Shown: in pieces, positions 28,601 through 36,194 of the stretch
Layout of the letters: the number at the start of each line of letters is the position of its first letter
Position numbering within the stretch: the first letter of the stretch is position 1
Assembly: GCA_965206615.1 (NCBI GenBank)
Contig: CBDBKI010000005.1
Location: 3,410,001-3,474,000 of the forward strand
DNA: 64,000 nt
Direction of reading: 5' to 3'
From: VXNE01 sp965206615
GTDB lineage: Bacteria; Pseudomonadota; Gammaproteobacteria; Pseudomonadales; Azotimanducaceae
The notes under the pieces: generated by a model
What the model was told of the DNA's origin: nothing
What the model saw: the letters and a program-made list of their open reading frames with translations, nothing else
Databases searched by the model: none
Translations under genes and position numbers: made by a program

Positions 28601-31127
28601 TCCCGTGACCGTCGACCTCGGACCGCTTCCTGCCCCGCCCGCAAGCGACAGCGGCTACACGCTCACGCGATCCGCGAACCTGCCGCTCGAGGTCCTCGCC
28701 GCGGTGCCCGACGTCATTGTGGAGCCCACCACCCTGACCGTGCGAGAGGGAGGTACCAACGGCTACACGCTGGTGCTGAACTCCGAACCTACCGCCAGCG
28801 TCACGGTCGACGTCACGGTGTCGCCGAGTGCCGCGGCTGCAGCGGACCCGTCCCAACTCACGTTCACCGTCGACGACTGGCACACCCCCCAGACCGTGAC
28901 CCTAACCGCGGCAACGGACGCTGACAGCGACGATGACACGGCGACCGTCCAGCACAGTGTCGGGGGAGGCAACTTTGCCGGGGTCGCCGCACCCGATGTC
29001 ACGGTAACCGTCGCCGAGACCGTCACCGACGCGTCTGCGAGCCCCGTCTTCTCGAGCCCGAGCGCCTTCGATGTCACGGAGAACCGGACCGCCATCGGGT
29101 CCGTGACCGCAACGGATGACGACGACGAGGACGAGGTCACCGGGTACGCCCTCACCAGTGGAGCCAACCTTGACCGGTTCGCGATCTGGAACGCCGGCAC
29201 CTTGCGTTTCGTCGTCGGCCCGGACTTCGAAAGGCCGACCGACGCTGGCGGCAACAACGTCTACGCCGTGACCGTGACAGCCACCAGCGGCGCAGGAGCG
29301 CGACTGCGCACCGCGACCCAGACGATTTCCGTCACGGTGCTCGACGAAAACGAGCCACCGGCGACACCACCAACGCCGCAAGTCATTTCCGACCGAAACT
29401 GGTGGACCTCCCTGCAGGTGCTGCCCGGGCGACAACCGCTGGTGAACACCGGCCCCGCGGTCTCCGACTACGACATTCAGTACCGGAGGAAGGGAGCGGG
29501 CGGTTTCACGCAATGGTCCTACACCGGCGCGAGCCTCGACACGCATATCTCCGCGCTAGCCCGAGCGACCACCTACGAGGTACAGGTACGGGCGACCAAC
29601 GCGGAGGGGACCAGCGACTGGTCGCCCTCGGGCGAAGGCACGACGCCGAACTCACCGCCAAGGATCGAGACCGAGGTGGCCCTCCCCGACCTGCTCTCCG
29701 CCGTGGGCGGCGCCACCGAGGTGGTCGACGTGGGCAACGCCTTCGACGACCCCGAGAACGACCGGCTGGCGTTCAGCGTCGCATCCAGCAACTCGGCCGT
29801 CGCGCGTGTATCGGTCCGCGAAGGCATCGTCAGGGTCACCCCTCGGGGCGCGGGCACCGCAACCGTCACCGTCACGGCAAGCGATCCGTCCGGCGCCAGT
29901 GCAGACCGGAGTTTCACCGTGGACGTCGAGGCGCCCGTGCTGCAGCGACCCACCATGAGCATCGACGGGAACTTCCTCGTGTTCGAGTTCACCGACACCT
30001 TCACGGCCAACGAGGTTCGGGCCTACGAACTCCGGCTACGTCAGAAGAATCCGCTCGGACCTTGGGCGGTCGGTTGCCGCACCGTTACGCAGTCCACGGC
30101 GGGTGCGCACTCGGTGACCATCGAGGCGAGCCTTGAGGACTTCCTCGAGCCGGGGACGCTCTACGAAGCGGACTACCGCTACCTCGGAACGGACTGCGCC
30201 GGCACCGTGACCGCACGCTCCGCAATTGTCGAGCGGACCACGGGGGGTACCCCTTCGTTCGACATCGACGTGGTCTTTGTCGGCAGCGTCCCTTCCAGCC
30301 GAAGGGCGAACTTCGCTGCGGCGGCCGAGCGCTGGATGGAGATCATCGAGGGCGATGTGCCCAACTTCGACCACACGGGCACCACGACCGTGGGCTGCTA
30401 CGGCGTCGGCAGCCAGGCCGCCCTGGACACTGTCGTCGACGATCTGCGCATCTACGCGCGGGCGGTTTCGATCGACGGCGCCGGCGGCGCGGTCGCCGAC
30501 GCCCAGATCTGCCGGACGCGGCCGCTGTCGCTGTTGCCTACAGTGGCGTTGGTGCGGCTCGATACGGCCGATGTCAACCGCCTGAACAACGCCGCCTGGG
30601 AGGATGTCATCCTGCACGAGATGGGCCACGTTCTAGGCATCGACGGCAGCTTGTGGAGACGGCACGGCCTGCTGCGCAACCCGTCCCTGGGTCACGGCAG
30701 CGTGCCGATCGATCCAGCGCCGGACACCCACTTCCCCGGTGCGCTGGCGATCGCGGCATTCAACGCTGCCGGCGGAACGGGTTACCCCGGCGCGAAGGTA
30801 CCCGTCGAGAACGGTACCGGGTCGTACGCCAACCGCGACAGTCACTGGCGACAGTCCGTGCTGGGTCGGGAACTGATGGCCACGGGTATACACACCAGCG
30901 GCGTGAACCCCCTGAGCGCGATCACGATCGAAGCCCTGGCCGATCTGGGCTACGACGTGGACGCATCGCAGGCTGACGCGTACGCCCTGCCCAACAACGC
31001 ACCACCCCTCGACGCCCTGCCCGACACCGTGATCCCGCTCCAGTGCAAGGTGCAGGGGCCCGAAGGGGTGGCGTCAGGCGGTGCGGTGGACGCCCCAATC
31101 GTCTTCAGGATGAAGGTGGAGCCCTGA
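22638..31127 (+). CDS. Giant secreted multidomain protein with C-terminal M8-type metalloprotease
   Basis: About 2,829 residues from a GTG at 22638 (start uncertain; the frame is open further 5'). Order by rough residue: signal-like hydrophobic helix 29-54; FN3/cadherin pairs alternating from 84 to 1200, with a poly-Gly linker at 370-392; two CARDB-type domains (N-P-D-L-V-V) 1201-1433; two SwmB-like domains 1434-1658; leucine-rich repeats 1685-1928 (L-D-D-N-x-L type); a Calx-beta-like domain 2022-2131; another cadherin, FN3 and Ig-like domain to about 2435; a leishmanolysin-like domain from 2540. The zinc site is H-E-M-G-H-V-L-G-I-D, with His2660 and His2664, and H-W-R downstream is a candidate third ligand. 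It is probably an exported adhesin or protease acting on matrix or host surface. No anchor is seen. Confidence 0.88.
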   Translation: MTIQAPPSGHANRGPGRSPRELPGLAHTLRAFVGGLLLLGLGAFMQGQAASAADGAGTRTSDEASEDDLRTLLWLLRRRSPELPAAPSPPTVETETATELTVAWTASADATEIVGYDVQYRQGDETAYLSWEHGGTETQTTITGLDPETVYTVRVRGVNDFGAGDWSDPGRGTTAASGPVFAEGDSTRRELPENAAPGIPAGSPVVAAGATGYRLEGADAGAFLMDAASGQIRTREHVSYDHEERAEYSVTVTAAGASGQTASIAVTVAILDVDEPPAAPTPPTVTVATSTRLTVGWTAPENTGPEIVDYDVQYREFGGEFVDVEHDGTATTLRLTGLQRGTLYQIRVRATNAEGTGAWSGRASGRTAGGGGGGGGGGGGGGGGGSGGGSTPTTNTVPAFSGPSSFAVPENRYAVATITANDPDGSDRITGYAIANGVDAARFEIDADDGALRFIDAPDFERPTDLQSLDPPDPASDNEYLVSIEVTGGTGSRARTAQRLLRVRVSDVQLEAPTSVTVDAIASTSLTLHWTPSYNTGPVILHYELQQRAAGQRDFAPVDHQDQATVATVPGLRPDTGYEIQVRAVNADGPSPWSAGTFATTAPNAVPVFAETDPVRQVPENTVAEIPVGLPVTATDPNDDRLAYTLAGPDARRFAIDRNSGQLETAAALDHEADAEHAVTLRVDDGQGGRASVAVTVRVADVQEPPPMPVAAVSSSTLNSLTVGWSVPAHSGRPSISGYDVQYSASGPFQTWTHDDTTTTTTITGLDPSTDYDVQVLARNAEGASGWSTPATGRTEINQAPRFRETAPVRRFAENTDAGEDVGGPVTATDGDGGTLAYSLEGTDAASLDVVATTGQIRTRSGVDYDHEMQDRHSITVRVRDGQGGSATVGVSIHVTDVSGEAPVTPSQPRLTAPSSTSLNVQWTAPANTGPPIDDYDYRYRVDDPAQDWIEVRNTTIVDAEVVIGDLIPGTRYEVQVRASNDEGTSDWSASSYHSTGANADPAFPATSATRRVPENTPANRDIGAPVTATDEEDTTLTYGLEGADADSFSIVESSGQLRSTTGVDYNHEAIDQYSVVVTAEDEHGGTGRISITVEIEDVAGEAPGVPDRPTVTAASPARLDVSWSVPQNDGPAIEDYDYRYRPDISGATWTEVLDTPISGTRTSIGDLMAATRHEVQIRAANDEGAGGWSLSGRGMTELGNPDLVVLSPAINDSSPFGGSSLTVSITVGNQGTGPSDATTLRYYRSDDAAISTTDTELGTDRVGTLIVGAESNESLPVVAPSADGTYYFGACVETVARETATDNNCSAAVAVTVANPDLVVENPSVSDDAVFTAESFSLSAAVRNQGSRTSAATTLRYYRSSDATIGTGDTLVGTDSVRGLAASETVAESVDVTAPTSGGIYHYGACAASVHGEQNTANNCSSAVAVAVTVLTVPKVTGIVFSSSAAAGQSNTYKLGDVIEVGATFSESVTVTGPPQVALTIGAATRMAGYSSGSPGTLLVFQYTVTTTDEDTDGASIQANGLDAGGSAIQKTGTTVDANLTHAGRANQSSHKVDGVAPDFASLNAFGNRIVLTFRESLDVSPKPAPEDFTVTVDGTPRDVTAVSVSGSTVTLTLDSAVSAGEAVAITYAGTGPHPIRDAAQNTAPALSSRAVRDQTANVCDRTAQVRDAIVARTSVSACADVTADHLAEITFLDVGSESVSELATGDFVGLTALKALFLDDNSLTSLPDGLLSGLGALEWLWLHDNTLTSLAANTFSGSKALRWITLDDNELDSLDAALFRDLTTLEDLNLSGNSLDTLPAGIFSDLSALTFLGLDDNDLDGTLPSTVFAGLTTLNRLWLKDNGFATLPTGLFSGLSGLTWLDLEGNDLDATLPTDVFSGLVALEELWLAENEFAALPDGIFAGLTGLTELDLDDNPTDPLPLVVSLQAPAAGQLRATVHTGAPFEIRLSLRVRGGAIDGGATTLTILQGSVESTTVGVSRIDGGKAPVTVDLGPLPAPPASDSGYTLTRSANLPLEVLAAVPDVIVEPTTLTVREGGTNGYTLVLNSEPTASVTVDVTVSPSAAAAADPSQLTFTVDDWHTPQTVTLTAATDADSDDDTATVQHSVGGGNFAGVAAPDVTVTVAETVTDASASPVFSSPSAFDVTENRTAIGSVTATDDDDEDEVTGYALTSGANLDRFAIWNAGTLRFVVGPDFERPTDAGGNNVYAVTVTATSGAGARLRTATQTISVTVLDENEPPATPPTPQVISDRNWWTSLQVLPGRQPLVNTGPAVSDYDIQYRRKGAGGFTQWSYTGASLDTHISALARATTYEVQVRATNAEGTSDWSPSGEGTTPNSPPRIETEVALPDLLSAVGGATEVVDVGNAFDDPENDRLAFSVASSNSAVARVSVREGIVRVTPRGAGTATVTVTASDPSGASADRSFTVDVEAPVLQRPTMSIDGNFLVFEFTDTFTANEVRAYELRLRQKNPLGPWAVGCRTVTQSTAGAHSVTIEASLEDFLEPGTLYEADYRYLGTDCAGTVTARSAIVERTTGGTPSFDIDVVFVGSVPSSRRANFAAAAERWMEIIEGDVPNFDHTGTTTVGCYGVGSQAALDTVVDDLRIYARAVSIDGAGGAVADAQICRTRPLSLLPTVALVRLDTADVNRLNNAAWEDVILHEMGHVLGIDGSLWRRHGLLRNPSLGHGSVPIDPAPDTHFPGALAIAAFNAAGGTGYPGAKVPVENGTGSYANRDSHWRQSVLGRELMATGIHTSGVNPLSAITIEALADLGYDVDASQADAYALPNNAPPLDALPDTVIPLQCKVQGPEGVASGGAVDAPIVFRMKVEP

Positions 31128-31145
31128 ATGAAGGTGGAGCCCTGA
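31110..31145 (+). repeat. 18-bp tandem duplication at the end of the giant gene
   Basis: ATGAAGGTGGAGCCCTGA occurs twice in a row. The first copy holds the real stop codon (31125-31127). The second is a free-standing five-codon frame with no role I can see. Confidence 0.85.
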
Positions 31146-31162
31146 CGACGGCTTGCCGCAGG

Positions 31163-31978
31163 CTACTTCGCATCCATTCTCGTAAACACTTCCATCGCAG
31201 CCCGCATCCCCTCCACGGCCCGCGGGAACCCGATGTACAGGCACAGGTGCGTCATGATCTCCTGGATCTCGTCGCGACTCAGCCCATGATTCAGGCCCGC
31301 CGGCACGTGGAAGGCGAGTTCGGCTTCCTGCCCGAGGGCGGCGAGAATCGAGATCACCACCAGCGACCGATCGCGGCGCGAGAGCTGGGGCCGGGACCAG
31401 ATTTCGCCGAATGCCCACTTCATGGCCCAGTCGCCGAGCCCGCCGAGATACCCCCGCAACGCTTCGAGGTCCGCCTGCGGGTCGGGGTCGGCCCGTCCGC
31501 CGGTGAGTGAGGCGCGAACGTCCGCCGCCCGCGTGAGGCGCTCGGCATCCGACAGATGCTCGGCCGGCTCACGCCCCTCGATCCGCTGCACCCCCTCCGC
31601 CTTGCAGAACGCCGCATCCATGCGCCGGCTCGCCGCCATCGCTGCCGGGAAGCCGGCGTACGCCGCGATGTGCAGGTTGATCTCCTCGATCTCGGTGCGG
31701 GCGAGGCCGTGACGCAGCCCGACCCCGGCGTGCAGTTCGAGTTCCTCGTCGCGCGCCTGAGCAGCCAGCACGGCGATGATCATCAGGCTGCGGTCGCGCC
31801 GATCGAGTTGCGGCCGATCCCACATTTCGCCCACCGCCGCGAAGGCAAACGTGCCGAGCGCACCCATGCGGCGCTCCATGGAGGCGAGCACGCGCGCCGG
31901 CTCGGCATCCGGCACGAAGCGCGAATACGTGGCGAACGCGTGCTCGAGTCGGTCTTCCCAGGTTGCGTCTTCGGCCAT
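31163..31978 (-). CDS. Tandem carboxymuconolactone-decarboxylase-like (AhpD-fold) protein
   Basis: A 271-residue protein made of two CMD domains (about residues 30-125 and 165-265). Each shows R-D-R-S-L-x-x-I, then E-L-E-L-H-A-G-V-G-L-R-H-G-L in the first and E-L-A-F-H-V-P-A-G-L-N-H-G-L in the second. The Cys pair of AhpD-type peroxidases is absent, so an alkylperoxidase role is unlikely. The ATG at 31978 has AGGAG 8 bases upstream. It is divergent from the reductase-like selenoprotein gene. The family includes the ortho-cleavage decarboxylase PcaC, but a pathway link is only contextual here since the lig route does not need it. Confidence 0.85.
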   Translation of the reverse strand: MAEDATWEDRLEHAFATYSRFVPDAEPARVLASMERRMGALGTFAFAAVGEMWDRPQLDRRDRSLMIIAVLAAQARDEELELHAGVGLRHGLARTEIEEINLHIAAYAGFPAAMAASRRMDAAFCKAEGVQRIEGREPAEHLSDAERLTRAADVRASLTGGRADPDPQADLEALRGYLGGLGDWAMKWAFGEIWSRPQLSRRDRSLVVISILAALGQEAELAFHVPAGLNHGLSRDEIQEIMTHLCLYIGFPRAVEGMRAAMEVFTRMDAK

Positions 31979-32112
31979 GGTGTTCTCCTGCGCAGGTCCG
32001 TTGTTTCCCGGGGATCGTACTCCGTCCCCGAGGGCCGGCTCCATGGTGCCGGCAGCCGAACAGACAAGTAGAATCACGACGCCAAGGGAAGCGCACCACA
32101 GGAGAAGTGGCG

Positions 32113-33400
32113 ATGGCCCGACTCGACCGCATGTCGCCCCGGCTGCAGGAACACTTTCTGAACATGCCGTGTCCCGCGTTCGACGGGGCGCCCTGGGTGG
32201 CGGGACCGCCCTTGGCGCACCGGAAAGTCGCGTTGATCTCGACCGCCGGGCTGCATCGGCGGGACGACCGGCCGTTCTCCCCGGGGTCCCTGGATTTCCG
32301 GACGATTCCGGCCGATACGCCGCCGGACGAACTGGTGATGAGCCATGTCTCCACCAACTTCGACCGCACCGGCTTTCAGCAGGACTGGAACGTGGTGTTT
32401 CCGCTCGACCGGCTGCGCGAACTGGTTGCCGCGGGAGTCATTGGCGGACTGGCGCAGGACCACTACTCCTTCATGGGAGCGATCGGCGACACTCTGGCCC
32501 TCGAGCCGCGCGCCCGGGAGCTGGCGAAGATCATGCAGGCCGAGGGGGTGGATGCCGCCCTGCTCGTCCCGGTCTGACCCGCCTGCACGCGCGCCGTTGG
32601 CGTGCTGGGTCACTTTCTGGAACAGGCCGGCGTCGCCACCACTCAGATCAGCCTGATACGGGTGCACACCGAGCGCATCCAGCCGCCCCGCGCCCTGTGG
32701 GTGCCGTTCGAACTCGGGCGTCCGATCGGCGCGCACGACAACCCGGCGTTCCAGACCCGCGTGGTGCAGGCCGCCCTCGAGTTGCTGGAGCGCCCGGCGG
32801 GGCCGGTGCTGGAGGACTTCCCCGACGACGAACCGGCAGGCGCCCCGTCGCAGACACCGCTCGCATGCCCGGTCAGCTTTGCCGCCACCGCGCCGGAACT
32901 GGATGTCGACGGCGAGCTTCTGGACGCGTTCCGGGCCGAGGTGGAAGGGCTGCGCAGCTGGTACGACGAGGCCATCGGACGGCGCCTGCGCACCACCGCG
33001 GACACGATCGGTCTGGCGCCGGCGCGGGTAGCGGATTTCATCGCGGCGTTTGCCCGGGGCGAAGCGCCGGACAACCCCCTGCCCGAGGTCTCGCCCGCCA
33101 TGGCGCTCAAGATGGCGACCGAGGACCTCAAGGCGTACTACAACGAATCCATGACGGCGCGGCCAGGCGGGAACTCCGACCCGGTCAGCCTGGAGAACTG
33201 GTTCTGGGGCGAGACCGCGGCCGCGCGCGTGCTCAACGAGGTCACGCAGGGAGTGCCTGCGGCGCGACGGGCGGGAATACGCGTTCCTCGGCGCCGCCTG
33301 GGTCGTGCCGCGGCGCCAGTTGCACCGCTTCGAGACGGGACGGCGGCTGACCGAGGCCCTGGCGGCGAGCGGGGAGAGGAGGCGCAGCGATGCACGATGA
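32113..33400 (+). CDS. PrdB/GrdB-like reductase with in-frame UGA (probable selenoprotein), 3' frameshift
   Basis: This belongs to the selenoprotein B (glycine/betaine/sarcosine/D-proline reductase) family. The first 154 codons (M-A-R-L-D-R-M ... A-L-L-V-P-V) run into TGA at 32575. The same frame continues P-A-C-T-R-A-V-G-V-L-G-H-F-L-E and L-W-V-P-F-E-L-G-R-P, giving a V-P-V-U-P-A-C redox motif with Sec155. A hairpin starts at the UGA, as in bacterial SECIS elements. AGGAGA lies upstream of the ATG. Near 33262-33280 the homologous end (F-L-G-A-A-W-V-V-P-R-R-Q) moves into the +1 frame and stops at 33400, overlapping the VOC gene, so an indel is likely there. If UGA is read as stop, both halves are inactive. 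Confidence 0.75.
32575..32612 (+). promoter_or_regulatory. Candidate bacterial SECIS hairpin
   Basis: The lower stem TGACCC (32575-32580) pairs with GGGTCA (32607-32612). After an asymmetric bulge, the upper stem GCACGC (32585-32590) pairs with GCGTGC (32600-32605), closing a 9-base loop that contains a GTT. The UGA codon is the base of the stem and the upper stem begins 7 bases after it, close to the E. coli fdhF geometry. High GC makes chance stems common, so folding and comparison are needed. Confidence 0.55.
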
Positions 33401-33848
33401 GGCAGCACCGCGCAGAGCCCGTGCGGTAGGGATCAACCACATCGCACTGGAGGTGGGTGACATCGATGCCGCCCTGGAGTTCTACGGCGCGTTCCTGGAC
33501 TTCGAGATCGCCCGCCGCAGCGACAGCGCGGCGTTCGTGTATTTCGGCGACCAGTTCATCAACTTCGCCAAAGGACGTCGGCAGGGGCCCGACGAGCGCC
33601 GCCACTTCGGGATCGCGGTGGACGACAAGGGACTGGCGCGCCAACGGCTCGAGGAACTCGGGGTCACGTTTCTCGACGGCCGCTTCATGGATTTTCTCGA
33701 TCCCTGGGGCAACCGCGTCGAGATCACCACGTACACGAAGATCCAGTACACCAAGGCGGACCACGTGCTGCGCGGCATGGGCCTCGAGCACTTGCAGAAG
33801 ACCGACGAAACGCTGGCGGAACTGCGCAAGAAGGGCATGGCGCCGTAG
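33390..33848 (+). CDS. VOC-family (glyoxalase/dioxygenase fold) protein
   Basis: A 152-residue vicinal-oxygen-chelate protein. G-I-N-H-I-A-L-E-V-G-D at about residues 14-24 carries the first metal His, R-R-H-F-G-I-A-V-D-D near residue 70 the second, and D-P-W-G-N-R-V-E-I near residue 106 the metal Glu. It overlaps the 3' end of the selenoprotein-like gene (ATGCACGATGA), so the two are cotranscribed. Its TAG stop is the first codon-like triplet of a dispersed palindromic repeat. The substrate is unknown. Confidence 0.85.
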   Translation: MHDEAAPRRARAVGINHIALEVGDIDAALEFYGAFLDFEIARRSDSAAFVYFGDQFINFAKGRRQGPDERRHFGIAVDDKGLARQRLEELGVTFLDGRFMDFLDPWGNRVEITTYTKIQYTKADHVLRGMGLEHLQKTDETLAELRKKGMAP

Positions 33849-33922
33849 GGGCGACCCTTGTGGTCGCCCGTGCTGGAACCGTGCAGGAACTCGCCTTGGG
33901 ACGGGGCAAGCCCGTCCCCTAC
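33845..33922. repeat. Dispersed palindromic repeat (GTAGGGGCGACC family), convergent spacer
   Basis: Two hairpins: GGGCGACC/GGTCGCCC at the left and GGACGGG/CCCGTCC at the right, joined by GTGCTGGAACCGTGCAGG-like sequence. The ends GTAGGGG and CCCCTAC supply TAG stop codons to the genes on both sides. The same units occur at 40087-40206, 47035-47252 and 48852-49045. Confidence 0.85.
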
Positions 33923-34569
33923 ATGCCGTACGGGTCTTCCCCGACCTTGTCGAAGAACTCCTCCCACTGGGCGTCCGTCAGGCGCCCGGGCTCGCCCAGT
34001 TGGCGCGCCAGCACGTACTGACGGCACATGATCTCCAGGCGATGCGCCAGCCTGACCGCACGCGACAGGTCTGGCCCACGGCAGATCATCCCGTGGTTTC
34101 CGAGCAGGCACGCGGTGCGGTCGGTGAGCGCTTCGGCCGCATCGTCGGCGAGCGCCCGTGTGCCGAACGTGGAGTAAGGGACGCAAGGGACGTCGGCGCC
34201 TCCGAACACCCCGACCAAGTAGTGGAACCCGGGCAGCGGCTTCCCGTGGCTCGCCACCGCGACGCAGTAGTCGGAGTGCGTGTGCACCACGGCGCCCGCC
34301 TCGGCGTGTCGCTCGTAGATGGCCGCGTGCATGCGCCACTCCGACGAGGGCAGGCCCTCGCCGGCTCCCCGGCGGTCGAACGAGACCATCACGACGCCGT
34401 CCTCGGTGATGGTCTCCGCGGATGCTCCCCGCGGCGAGATCAGCATCCGGTCGCCGAACCGGACGCTCAGGTTGCCGGACGACAGTTCGTTCAGGCCCAG
34501 CGCTTCGACCCGCCGGTATTGGGCGACCAGTTCCCGGCGCAGGGCCGCTTCGTCGAGGGCGCTCGCCAT
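33919..34569 (-). CDS. Class II aldolase/adducin-family protein
   Basis: A 216-residue zinc aldolase of the fuculose-phosphate aldolase type. Landmarks are G-L-N-E-L-S-S-G-N-L-S-V-R at about residues 24-36, I-S-P-R-G-A for the phosphate site, V-V-H-T-H-S-D-Y-C near residue 94 with two zinc His, and L-L-G-N-H-G-M near residue 154 with the third. The sugar or aldol substrate is unknown; in catabolic clusters such proteins may decarboxylate or cleave small hydroxy acids. Its TAG stop lies in the terminal CCCCTAC of the neighbouring repeat. The ATG is at 34569, 10 bases after the glycosyltransferase stop. Confidence 0.85.
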   Translation of the reverse strand: MASALDEAALRRELVAQYRRVEALGLNELSSGNLSVRFGDRMLISPRGASAETITEDGVVMVSFDRRGAGEGLPSSEWRMHAAIYERHAEAGAVVHTHSDYCVAVASHGKPLPGFHYLVGVFGGADVPCVPYSTFGTRALADDAAEALTDRTACLLGNHGMICRGPDLSRAVRLAHRLEIMCRQYVLARQLGEPGRLTDAQWEEFFDKVGEDPYGM

Positions 34570-34580
34570 TCAGGTCTCCT

Positions 34581-35936
34581 TCACCGCTTCGCCACGGGGT
34601 CGGCGGCACGCCACCGCGCAAGGTCGTCGATGTCGTCCACGTCCCAGAGCACATCGAGCAGGGCCACCTGCAGCCCCGCCTCCGCGGCCCGCGCCAACGT
34701 GCGCTCCAGAACGTCCCGAGCGCCCCACTCGACGTCGCGAAACAGCGCCGCGTGGGGTACGTTCATGCCGACCAGACAATAGCCGCCGTCCTCGACGGGT
34801 CCCAGCACGACATCCGCGTCCCGCAGGCGGTCGAGGGCCGTCTCGACGTATTGCGCACTCATCTCGGGGATGTCCGTGCCGACGACCACCCGGGCGCCGG
34901 CCCGCAACGCCGCGAGCATCCGCTCCCCGAGATCCGCCTCCGGTTGCTCCACGAGTCGCGCATCGAAGCGTTCCGACCACGCCGCGAGCCCCGCGTTGCG
35001 GGCGCCGGCGAACCACAGCTCACAGTCGAAACCGCCACGGGAGACCGCGGCGAGCGTCGTCTCCACCAGTTCGACGTGTGCGTCGAGCGCACCTGTCTCA
35101 CCAAGCGCCGCGGCGAGACGCGTCTTGACGCGGCCGCGTTCGGGGGAACGCGCGAACACCGCGACGCGTGGTCGCTCCTCGACGTCCCGGGGCGCGTCCG
35201 CAACGCTTCCGTAGTAGCGCCGATACAGTTGGGCGGGCTCCCCACCGAGGAAGTAGCGCAGGCGCAGCCACCACATCAAGACGACCGTCCGCACGATCCC
35301 CGCCCGCTCCCAGCGCCGCGCCGACGAGCCGAGGCGCACGGGGACGCGGTACGGGCGCGCATGTCGCCGCAGGCGTTTCGAGAGCTCGATGTCTTCCATC
35401 AGGGGTTGATCCGGCACACCTCCGACCGCATCGAGCAGTGCACGCGAGACGAAGATGCCCTGGTCGCCCGTGCAGATGCCCGTCAGGCGCGAGCGCCAGT
35501 TCATGAGGAAGCCGACGACCCGCAGGAGCGGTGCAGCGCCCGACAGGCGCACGTCGAAACGCCCCCAGGAAGCCGACCGCGTCGCTTCCGCGAGCGCGGC
35601 CGCGAGATCCCTCGTGACCTCGGCATCGGCGTGCAACAGCCAGAGCCAGTCGTCGCCGGTGCCCGCAACCCCGTGCCGCAGCTGGCCCCCGCGACTGCAC
35701 GAGGCCCCCAAGCACGGTACTCCGAAGCGGAAACACACGGCCTGCGGGTCGTCCCGGCTGCCGCCATCGACGACGACGACCTCGAGCCCGTCCCAGCCCG
35801 CCAGCGCTTCCAGGAGGGTCGCAAGCGACTCGGCATCGTCCAGAACGGGTATGACCGCCGTGACGCCGGCAAGGGCCGGCCGCAGTGCTGCGCCCTCGCC
35901 CCGGGCCCCACCGCCGGCCTGTCCGTCGCCCATCAT
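34581..35936 (-). CDS. Fused glycosyltransferase: TIGR04283-like plus TIGR04282-like domains
   Basis: 451 residues with two nucleotidyl/glycosyl-transferase domains. Residues 20-245 are a family 2 glycosyltransferase (V-T-A-V-I-P-V-L-D-D, V-V-V-D-G-G-S-R-D-D, L-L-H-A-D-A-E-V, G-D-Q-G-I-F-V, E-D-I-E-L-S) ending in a Trp/Arg-rich amphipathic segment. Residues 250-451 are a CofC-like transferase (A-V-F-A-R-S-P-E-R-G-R-V-K-T-R-L, G-T-D-I-P-E, G-P-V-E-D-G-G-Y). The two families are usually separate neighbours, described as rSAM/selenodomain-associated and now linked to arsenosugar synthesis. The ATG at 35936 is used because upstream in-frame starts fall in the tRNA gene. Confidence 0.88.
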   Translation of the reverse strand: MMGDGQAGGGARGEGAALRPALAGVTAVIPVLDDAESLATLLEALAGWDGLEVVVVDGGSRDDPQAVCFRFGVPCLGASCSRGGQLRHGVAGTGDDWLWLLHADAEVTRDLAAALAEATRSASWGRFDVRLSGAAPLLRVVGFLMNWRSRLTGICTGDQGIFVSRALLDAVGGVPDQPLMEDIELSKRLRRHARPYRVPVRLGSSARRWERAGIVRTVVLMWWLRLRYFLGGEPAQLYRRYYGSVADAPRDVEERPRVAVFARSPERGRVKTRLAAALGETGALDAHVELVETTLAAVSRGGFDCELWFAGARNAGLAAWSERFDARLVEQPEADLGERMLAALRAGARVVVGTDIPEMSAQYVETALDRLRDADVVLGPVEDGGYCLVGMNVPHAALFRDVEWGARDVLERTLARAAEAGLQVALLDVLWDVDDIDDLARWRAADPVAKR

Positions 35937-36002
35937 CAACTCGGGTTTCCTGGCTGCGCCACCTGCGCCCGCCCCAGGCGGCACCAAGGGGGAAAGCGCC
36001 CG

Positions 36003-36074
36003 CAGCCCCGGCAGGAATCGAACCTGCATCTATCGCTTAGGAGGCGATCGTTCTATCCATTGAACTACGGGGCC
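36003..36074 (-). tRNA. tRNA-Arg (anticodon CCT)
   Basis: The cloverleaf on the minus strand starts GGCCCCGTA, has D-arm GTTC/GAAC, anticodon stem ATCGC/GCGAT around loop CTCCTAA (anticodon CCT), T-arm GCAGG TTCGATT CCTGC and acceptor strand CGGGGCT. CCA is not encoded. The minor-codon arginine tRNA lies between the fused glycosyltransferase and a quinone oxidoreductase. Confidence 0.95.
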
Positions 36075-36194
36075 CCGCGCGCGGATCATACTGGGTCCCC
36101 GCACCTCCGACCAGAAATCCCCGGCCTGCATGGGTCCGCCCGCAACGCGTCTGCTAACCTTCGCGCTTCGCTGCGCAAGGAGTCCGACACGACG

